Of a stretch of 64,000 bases of DNA, positions 24,060 to 32,999 are shown piece by piece (position 1 is the stretch's first letter; each line of letters begins with the position of its first letter). The translations under genes were made by a program, and so were the position numbers. The notes below the pieces were generated by a model, which was not told the DNA's origin, did not search any database, and was given only the letters and a program-made list of their open reading frames with translations. The stretch is from Gnetum montanum (taxonomy: Eukaryota > Streptophyta > Gnetopsida > Gnetales > Gnetaceae): positions 224,953 to 288,952 of the forward strand of contig MNCI01014639.1 of assembly GCA_015680685.1 (NCBI GenBank), given 5' to 3'.

Positions 24060-24780
24060 AGTATCATAAGCAACCCGGCACACTTAAAACCTATGTGCGG
24101 GAGATTCGCGATTCCAGATAAATTTTTACGTACTGTTCACGTTGGATTCCGATCCCCAATGGATGGTGCGTTGGATTCCGGATCCGCAAAGGGTAGTACG
24201 TATTTCATAATTTCCAATGAAATTTTGTCTGGCTCTGTACATATACATAGAAATGCAGCCTTGTCTTGTCCTGCCTGGCCTGGTATTGTTGCCTTGTTCT
24301 CGATGTCAGAATTGTGCATTAAAATCTTACTTATCTTTCCCTGTTGTGAATCTTACCAGAAACTTCATTTCATTGTTAAGTGGGTAGCAGGGAATCAAGA
24401 TTCTTAGCATCGCATGACACAGATCACGGAAAACAAGAGAGTACGAAAAAATAAACAAACACACGAAAATCACGAAAGGGCCACTTTGGTAACCGAAGGC
24501 CGAAGGGTCAAGTTTGGGTCCATACGGAAAAAGGTTGGGACGGGGCGTGCGAGGAAAACATTGCATTTGCATGGATTGGCCTTTGGGAGGGTCCAAGGTT
24601 CCGCCACTCACACATTCACGCGTGTTTATTGGTCGTGGTTGGTTTTTGCTCTTTTTCCCATTGTCTCTGCTGAGAAAAAGAAAAAGTAAAACGGGGTCAT
24701 CGTGATGGGTCATGAGTCATGAACTTGTAAAACGGGGTCATCGTCATGGGTCATGAGTCATGAACTTGATGACGGATGAT
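24060..24780. other. GC-richer unique patch with several short frames
   Basis: More CpG and G+C than the flanks. Frames of 60-128 codons occur on both strands (largest 24327-24713, minus) but overlap each other and show no family motif. It could be an old promoter or leader region. No product can be named. Confidence 0.35.
24686..24767. repeat. Two 41-bp tandem units
   Basis: 24686-24726 and 24727-24767 differ at one base. Each contains ACGGGGTCATCG followed by ATGGGTCATGAGTCATGAAC, with an inner TCATGA repeat. Confidence 0.9.
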
Positions 24781-25216
24781 GGATGCTCGTTCAACTTTTT
24801 TTAAAATCTGTTTGCTTATGAGCCAACGAAGCTCACCAGCACATGGCCAATGCCCATATGCAAGCTCATGGCACTCTATTTTTACTTTCTCCTTCTTCAT
24901 CATGACTAGTACTCATTCCCTAACATTTGAAAGGTTTTCGATCTTCGTAGGGGAGGTGAGTTACTGGGGTGTGCCTAGTTGAGTTAAGTTGTGTTTTATT
25001 ATAATGTGGTCGTCTTCAACATGGCCCTAGCGCTAATCATAGGTCATTGTTCAACAAAAGTATTAGCAAATGTGATTTGTTATAAATTTGGTTGAGGCTT
25101 GAGACTTAATTTCATTCTTGGAAAGATTGGATTGAGTTAAAAAAAAAGGTTTCATTTTATTGCTATCATTATGGTTGTTGCAAAAATTATATATTTGGCC
25201 AAATTATGGCTCTTGA

Positions 25217-25221
25217 CTAAG
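25217..25221. other. Target-site duplication CTAAG (left); right copy 32613-32617
   Basis: Identical 5-bp copies touch both outer ends of the family A element, the size expected for a gypsy integrase. Confidence 0.92.
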
Positions 25222-25894
25222 TGATGAGTCGCCATTTAGTTAACTGCGATATTGCGTACGCGATATCATAGCTTGTCTCTTCATCTATAAATAAGAGGTA
25301 GACAGATTCGATAAAGAGTTTTTTCAGTTCTTAGATTTTATTATAAATTTTTTAGTAGTTCTTTCTCTCAACCCTTTTTCTTTTAGTGTATGCCCGCAAT
25401 GTGGTGATTGTAATTGTATGGCATCCTTATTCAAGTGTGACGTACTTAGACACGCACATGACTGGAAATAAAGATCGAGATTACTTCATCATTCTAGCAT
25501 TCACTTAGATTAATTATTTGTTTAATTGTTATTTACTGCTTTCTTAGTTAATATCTTCTTACCCTAAACTACTGTTAAGTGCAGAATGAGTACGACTTGA
25601 TTACGAGCATTTAAGTGTGACTACTTGGTAACCCAGTAGCGTACCTAGGATCTGCGCTTGGTAATCCCAGTGGTAGTCATGCACGAAGTCCAAGATGTGT
25701 ACAGATAATCGAGGAACAGATACTCATCACACTTAGGCTAGCTAGATTTTCTCTCACCCTTTCTCTCTTAGCTTAGTTTCTTTTATTCACCACCATACCC
25801 AGGAGTAGCATTAGCATAGGACCACATCATACACCTCACTCTCGACTAAACCATACGTGACAAAGCTAATACTAGTCTAGGTGGGAAGACAACG
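25222..25894 (+). repeat. Family A 5' LTR, 3'-truncated
   Basis: Aligns with 31818-32490 up to GGGAAGACAACG, then stops. The last 122 bp of the LTR are missing. TATAAATAA lies at 25286-25294, about 25 bp after a near-palindrome (GATATTGCGTACGCGATATC). Confidence 0.92.
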
Positions 25895-26804
25895 TGATAT
25901 TATTGGAGATAGAGTTTTGACAACCCAAGAAGCAAGACAAAATATCATTAGACATTTGGAAAGAAGGAATGAAGAAAATAAGAGCTCAACTGCTAATCAT
26001 ACGTATGAATGCAACATATGCCTATATGATCACCCCAAGGGCCAATACCCAATCTTGTTACATTTACATGAGCATTGGGAAAACACGTTACAGCCAGAGT
26101 TCATATAGAGATACTGTGTTCGATCACAGTGGCAACAATCCCAATCGTGGGGGAAGCCAACCCTAAACTATAGACACCCTTCGTATCATCTAAATCCAAA
26201 TGCCTATCTAGTTCAACATCTTGTTTCCCTAACTAGGCCAACATACTCTATCTCACCGCATTACCATTCTCCTCAATACTATCGGCCCAAGTCCTCAACA
26301 CAACCACCACCTTGTGCACCTTACACTTCTCCTAATTTTCAACATTCTCATCCTTTCCCTCCTTCTAGACCACCACCAACTATTCCTAAGGTGTCTACAC
26401 CATAGCAACAACCCTTGAACGTTACTTGTGCTACTACTACCAATAGCAGTGAGAGACCTCAGCAACATCGAAGGTGTTCCTTCTTTAAAAATGATCCTAA
26501 GAAGGGACAACATTATTCCAAAGCCACTGCATCCTCCAACACAGCACAAGTCCAACACTGTGGTGTATCGAACCCAATGCCTCATGTTACTTTATTAGGG
26601 CCACTAATCAACACTCCAACAACCATATGGCCCAATGAACATAGACATGGAAGGCAACATCCTGATCCTTGCATACCCTCTTATGGTCCCAAATATCATA
26701 GTGGGTCAACTCACTATCCAAAAACCACATCTTATAAATTGCCCCACTATGCCTACTATAATCAAATGTGTGAACCCAATGGGGTAAGTATGACCAAGTC
26801 CTGA
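25881..26804 (+). pseudogene. Gag-like remnant of family A
   Basis: Two readable parts. The first (25881-26108) begins inside the LTR remnant and contains C-x2-C...H-x5-H-like residues (CNICLYDHPKGQYP then HLHEH). The second (26280-26804) is Pro/His/Tyr-rich and has a TAG at 26403 where CAG would keep the frame, then CSFFKNDPKKGQHY. No classical capsid core is seen, so the Gag assignment rests on position and composition. Confidence 0.45.
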
Positions 26805-28284
26805 TATTTCCACCATGCAAGGATCCTCATCTTTCAACTATTAATCCTCGCCATGCTCAAACATTTAATTATGGGGGATATCCCCCATTTTAATAACAAG
26901 CACGATTAATAAATTTTTTTCATTTTCTTTGGTTTTACAACTTTTTGTTTTTCAATTTTTCATTTTTCAATTTCTTGTTCTACCTTTTTGTCTTTTTATC
27001 TTTTTATATTTTTATAAGTAATCTCATTTGCGAATACAACACTCATGTGGCTCGTTGGTTGAGGTGTGTTCTATGTTATCGAGTTTCGAGTGATCAATTA
27101 TTTGGACAGTGAACCCATCACATCCACTCATCCATTCTACAAATAAGAGGTTCTATTCAAGGGTACAGTGATATTCTTGACATCCTTGAAACTTAAAATT
27201 AATTTTATGTTCATTATGCTCAGAATGAAGAAGGATGGATCAAGAGGGAATGATTAGGGTGTGACATCAAGGGGACTTGTGGATTCTCTTGGTGACGTCT
27301 GTGGGAGTTATCATGCAATGTGGTTGTACTAAGATCCTTGTCGATCTAACGAAAAATGGGAGTAAGAGTAATCAAAAGGGCACTTAAAAATCCAATGTTG
27401 TTCTAGGGGGTCCCACTAGAAAGACATGCACCCATGCTTAAGGGTTGGCAGCTTCTCTAGATTCAACATTCAGAAAAAAAAGGAGAGAAAGAAAAAAACA
27501 AAAAAAAGCAAAGGAAGTACCACAAACCAAAAATCACTCCTCCCTTAAACAAAATGCCAAGTGATCGTATGCCTTGTTGTTCTAGTACTCTCATAGTCGT
27601 TCATCATGGGATGAAACAATGCGATGTCACTGATTAGAGGAATGGACTTGGTCCTAATCTTGGAATGACAGGTTAATGACACATGAGTCATGCTTTATAC
27701 ACAGGATTCATTGTGCCCTGGGTTAGTTACCTCATGTCTCAATATCTATAATCCCTTCTATAGTCCGCCTCATCTCGTTGTTCATGTAATTGTAGCTGGT
27801 GTCTTGTGTAGCGTCGAATCCTTACCTCATTCTAGTGATATTTACATGGGTATGTTTTTTGGAATTAATGCATATTACATTTAACTCTTTTAATGCCCAC
27901 GGACACTTTTAAGTGTGGTTACACAAGGGCAATATAGGTTGGAACTTGCTTTGGAGAGGATGCACTTATGTAATATTTTGTAATTCTCACTTATGACACA
28001 GCTCACACACACCATTTCTTACCCTCAGCATATTTTCCACGATATTCTCTCCCTACTACTATCCCTCTGAATTCGAATGTTCCTATGTACCATTACATGG
28101 CCTTTTTCTCTCACATACCACCCGAGGCCTTATTGATCAATTCCACCCCACATATAATTATTCATGCCTTCAAAACTATCTAAATTACCCTAGAACCCTT
28201 TAACACATGCCCACATGTCCTTCATTTCCACTTTTAATTCCATAAAACCCTTTAAAATTTGGTATTTTCCCTCAGCCTAACATC
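26805..28284. other. Non-coding interior of family A
   Basis: T-rich and A-rich tracts (26940-27010, 27475-27515) and no frame that reads as a known protein. A 64-codon frame at 27690 has no family motif. Confidence 0.5.
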
Positions 28285-28369
28285 ACTGGAGCCGTGATAT
28301 TTCATACACGATATTGTGGCTGACGCGATATCGTGTACGTGATATTGTGTCCCGTCCAACTATAAATAT
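28285..28369 (+). promoter_or_regulatory. Internal second promoter of family A
   Basis: TATAAATAT at 28361-28369 is preceded by four GATATT/GATATC half-sites (ACACGATATTGTGG, GACGCGATATCGTGTACG). These are the same motif type that precedes the LTR TATA boxes at 25286, 31882 and 8879. A splice acceptor (TTGCAG, ending 28846) and the ATG of the extra ORF lie 0.48 kb downstream, as for a 5' leader with an intron. This is inferred from the motifs; no transcript was seen. Confidence 0.55.
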
Positions 28370-28846
28370 GTGACCCCCCTACAACACTTAACCCCATTTT
28401 CCACAATTCACGTGGGGGAGTTTTTCAAATTTTTCTCTATGACTTGCGATTATGCGACCCTTTCTTTTCTGCCTATATCTTGCTCATTGGTACTCTGATT
28501 TTAATTTCATCTAAACCTACTTAAACCTGAAGTGTTCAACTTAGTCATGGGGGAGAGACAGACACCAAATAGCACATAACTTTTTTGGAATTTATCATCA
28601 CCCAAAGGACATTATTGAGGGTAATTAGCTATAACATTAAGAATAATTATGCCGAAAATAATTTCATCCCTTTAGGTACACCGAGAAATTAAACTTGGAA
28701 ATCACCTAAGTAAAATGGACTCACTATTATAATTTTTTAAGAAACATCACACAGAGATAAAATAAATTAATTAATTAAGGCAAGCAGTAAGGTATAACCT
28801 AACTTTGGTAACAACCTTACTGATACTTGGTCCTATGTGATTGCAG

Positions 28847-31640
28847 ATGGCCCCAAAACGTGGACAGCAGGAAGGTCCTGCTCAAGGTGGAAGCAAACGA
28901 CCTAGGAGAGGCGAAGAACAAGTCCCTACTAGACAGCATGCAGAGTAGGAGGAACAATCATTTAGCATTCATCAAGAAGACCCTACTACTGTATAATATG
29001 GGCAAGTAGAAGGAGGAGCTGCTGCAACACCTGAACCAGGACAACATCTCACATTACCCCAGGATTGTGTTTAGGCTATCCACGAAAGATCCACATTCAC
29101 TACGGTGATTGTGGAATTAAATTTTGAATCTTTTGCAGAGTTCACTCTTGAGGTTGTTAGGGACCACCTCACAGGGTCTCCCTTAAGGCCTATCCTCTCT
29201 AAAAGTGGTGCCTAGTACCTAGGGTAAACATACTAATTCTGGCACAATAAAGAACAAGGCACCACTATTAACATTTGTGGTGTGATAGTTAATTTCTCTG
29301 TGCAGGCCATTTTGAAAGTATTAAACCTTCCGAATACAGGGCCCAAGGTTGCTCAGTTGTCTACTTGTTCAGACCCTGATGTGCGATGAGTTTGGTTGGA
29401 AAGGGCATATGGTAGGAATACGACATTTGGAGAGTTGACGATGGAAGAGAGGATTTATTTCAAAATTGAAACATATCACCTCTTCCCCATGAAGGGCCTA
29501 AAAAGGATTTCAACATATGCGGCAAGGGGGTGTGCAGTGCTGATGGGAAAGGTTAATGCTATCCTACCTCATCTATACTTTACGGAGATCCTAAGATGGT
29601 TTGAGGAATGGAGGATAGGGAAGATGGCGTTGCCCTTCCCTTGCCTTATCAAGAGGCTATGCCAACGTGCTGGTATCACATGATACACTAATGATGTTCT
29701 TCAAAAAGCCAAAAATGCTTCATATGCTGAACTGTTAAAGTCACTAGCCACAAGGAAAATCACTGTTGAGACACTGGGACCAGAATAAGAAAAAGAACAG
29801 ATGTTTGAACCAACTACAACTCAACTTGCAGGACCCAGCCAACTCCCAAGTACAGGACCTAGCCAACAACAAGAAGCAGGGCTTAGTACGAACTAGGATC
29901 AACCACTGCCGCCGCAAAGAATATAAACCGTCGATGAGCCATCTCAGGGCCATCGCTAAGATGGTCAGTTGGGGAAGTCATGATGATGCAAATCTTTTTC
30001 GCATCATTGAAGATGCCATATAGCCCACGGTTTCTTTAGATCATGCAAGGGGTGAAGTGCCCATCCATACAAGAGGAGGGGAAAGTACTTGGTCACAACA
30101 GATCTTGGAAAACAATGCATCTTTCTAAGTGAAATTAGAAACTAGTGAAGGGGCCACAGCGGTGGTCATGCAACACTAGGATGCAGCTGGAGTCGTAGAT
30201 TTCATCACAGACCACATTAAAAAATTGTTCAATGTACCTGTTATACCACCAGAAGATCTCACGAGAGCACAAGATGCTCAAACTTTGGCCAGAACCTTAA
30301 TGACTCCTGCAGAACATGAGGATGTGCTTGATCAATTACTACAAACAGGACAAGTAATGACGTCCCTATTTGACATCCCTTAAGATGTTACAACAATTCA
30401 ATCAGACCTCATTTCCACTAAGGGGAAGCTGGTATTGTCAAAGGTGAGGGACGAGCATGCTGAAGCAGAGGTGCAAAAATTGTAAGAAAAGCTCATAGCC
30501 CTGCAAGCAGCACAACGCGACCCTTTGCAATGTGTTCTCGTAGACCAGCTGGACAATTTCAAAACTAAGCAACTAACCAAACTACTAACGGAGAATAAGA
30601 AGGTGGCAGAAGAAAAAGAGAAAGCTATTTGGGATGCCTCTGTAGCATAGAAGCAAACTCATGTGCATATCAAGGCACTCAAGGCCTTATAAGAGGAAAA
30701 CAAGTAGCTTGTTGCTGACAACCTTCGGTTGACCTCTATGGAGAAGCAAAAGAATGTTCTCGAAGAACATTTTCATTAGTTGTGAGAACAATTCATTCGA
30801 ATCAACCAAGACATGAGCCATTTAGCCAGAGAGAATCGAACCCTCTTAATGGAGGAGGTATGCGGCATTCGCCAAAAGACAGCTATCGAAAGAAGAGCGT
30901 GGCAAAATAAGGCTAAATAGCATGAAAAGCTAAAGGAGCACTTCCGAGACCAGGTGGAGATGTACAAATATATCCTTGAGAAGGAGATCCATATGGCCAA
31001 GGCCCACATCAACCCTATCAGTGCTCAACACACTGATTGGTAGGCCATATTGGACACATACGCATTTGCCCACCAAGCGGAAGTTAAGAATTGGGACTTG
31101 TAGATCAAAGATCTTACAGAATACATGGAGTTGGCAAACCTGCGGTATGCTAACCTTGCCATGTTAATAGTAGGGCACCCAAGAACAGAGCTCAAGCAAC
31201 AGGTAGCTACCACCTACATCAAATATGAAATAGAATTTGTAGAACATAAAAAGATATTGCAAAAACTAGAGATTGCAAATTCCAAACTTGAGGTGGTGAA
31301 GGAAAATTACCAAGGACAAAAAAGTGTTGCAATAGATTTGCCTCGATGACTTGTGGATTTTCAAGAATACAGAGACAAAGCCAGAGCCTACGAGGAGGAA
31401 CGACAGGCATTTGCGGCCTAGTATGTCAAGGTAAATCAAATGTTTCCGCAACTACTCTACCCATGGGAGGTGCCGACTCCATAAAACATAGAAACATTAG
31501 CATGGATGGCACAAGATCCTAGACCGAAGAGGAGAAACTCTAGGCCATACTCCAATGTCATCAAGTTCCAAGACCTGGAGCACAAGACAAGGGGAAAGCA
31601 CCTATGGAGGAGCCACCACCAGTAGGAACTACATGAGTTC
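28847..31640 (+). pseudogene. Extra ORF of family A: transposon-like domain plus long coiled coil
   Basis: Begins MAPKRGQQEGPAQGG right after a splice acceptor, with a basic SKRPRRG segment that could target the nucleus. Residues about 140-260 have CGVIVNFSVQAILKVLNLPN, which resembles the 'putative plant transposon protein' families. A Gln/Pro linker follows, then about 400 residues rich in Glu, Lys, Gln and Leu (30400-31420), a coiled coil. The frame carries more than 20 stops. Nearly all are TAG or TAA where CAG or CAA fits, plus TGA for CGA at 29387. There is at least one frameshift near 29880-29930. Read through the stops, the frame is almost continuous, so the copy was coding when it inserted. 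Role unknown. Confidence 0.65.
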
Positions 31641-31817
31641 CACCAATTTTGTAGCTGTAGCGCATTCTTTGTGTTGTGTCTCAATTTTGTTTTGATTCCA
31701 CACTGCAGCATAAACGCATTTTCACCATCCAATAATCCTGTACCTATCCACTGTGTAATCAATGGAACTTGTTTCTACTATAACTCAAGAGCGAGTTTTC
31801 ATTCAGTCGTGGGGGTA

Positions 31818-32612
31818 TGATGAGTCACCATTTAGTTAGCCATGATATTGTGTACACGATATTGCAACCTGTCCCCTTATCTATAAATAAGAGGTAGACA
31901 AATCCGATAGAGAGCTTTTTCAGTTCTTAGATTTTATTATAAGTTTTTTAGTAGTTCTTTCTCTCAACCCTTTTCCTCCCAGTGTATGCCGACAGTGTGG
32001 TGATTGTAATTGTATGGCATCCTTATTCAAGTGTGACGTATTTGGACACGCACATGACCAGAAATAAAAATTGAGATTACTTCATCATTGTAGCGTTCAC
32101 TTAGATTAATTATTTATTTAATTGTTATTTGCTGCTTTCTTAGTTAATATTTTCTTACCCTAAACTCTTGTTAAGTACAGAATGAGTACGACTTGATTAC
32201 GAGCATTTAAGTGTGACTACTTGGTAACCTAGTAGTGTACCTAGGATCTGTGCTTGGTAATCCCAGTGGTAGTCATGCACGAAGTCCAAGATGTGTACAG
32301 ATAATCGAGGAACAGATGCTCATCGCACTTAGGCTATCTAGATTCTATCTCACCCTTTCTCTCTTAGCTTAGTTAATCTTATTTACCATCATACCCAGGA
32401 GTAGCATTAGCATAGGACCACATCATACACCTCACTCTGGACTAAACCATATGTGACAAAGCTAATACTAGTCCAGGTGGGAAGACAACGAACTGCGACC
32501 TAAGGCTAATTGTCTAAATACCACAACTAGTCCGTCTGTGGAGTTCAACCAAATCGTGCATATAACGCTCGTATTCGTATGGTTGAGTGTAGGGGTACCT
32601 CACCACTCATCA
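31818..32612 (+). repeat. Family A 3' LTR, full length
   Basis: 795 bp from TGATGAGT to ACTCATCA. TATA box TATAAATAA at 31882-31890. Polypurine tract just before it at 31808-31817. It differs from the 5' LTR mostly by transitions at CG and CHG sites. Confidence 0.93.
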
Positions 32613-32999
32613 CTAAGGAAATGGATTCGATGCCCTCTATATCTTTGCAAATTTTCTTGATTCAGTTTAATGGTGATATTGCAATCTTCTATGGATTTTT
32701 TAAGCATTAACAATATTTTGGATTTACATTGTACTTGTTCTATATTCTACAATGTTTTTTTATGGCATATGAGATTTAATTTTTTTAAAAAAACTAATAT
32801 ATTTAAATTTTCTCTATCTATGAACCCATCCCCACTTTGAGACACACGTACCCAAACATGTTTAGAATCATGAATCCTTGATTCCTTGCTTCCATGATTC
32901 AGATTCTTTTGATGCATAGCTTAAAACATTTATAGATTCCCTATCTTTCGGAGCCATGTAAAAGAACAAACAAATCATAGATCATTGAAACCCTAAAAC
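32613..32999 (-). other. Probable 3' UTR/flank of the SCL gene
   Basis: Lies between the SCL stop codon and the family A element. AT-rich with T-tracts near 32755-32800. No frame of note. No polyadenylation site was assigned. Confidence 0.35.

Larger units (their letters stand above)
25222..32612 (+). mobile_element. Family A LTR element with extra ORF, complete outer ends, TSD CTAAG
   Basis: The outer ends are TGATGAGT and ACTCATCA (8-bp inverted ends) and are flanked by CTAAG at 25217-25221 and 32613-32617. Order inside: truncated 5' LTR, gag remnant, about 2 kb non-coding, a second promoter-like segment near 28360, a splice acceptor, a 2.8-kb extra reading frame with a coiled coil, a polypurine tract (GTGGGGGTA) and the 3' LTR. 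There is no RT or integrase, so it depended on another element. The interval 25895-25910 lacks the end of the 5' LTR and the primer-binding site, which indicates a deletion after insertion. Confidence 0.9.
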
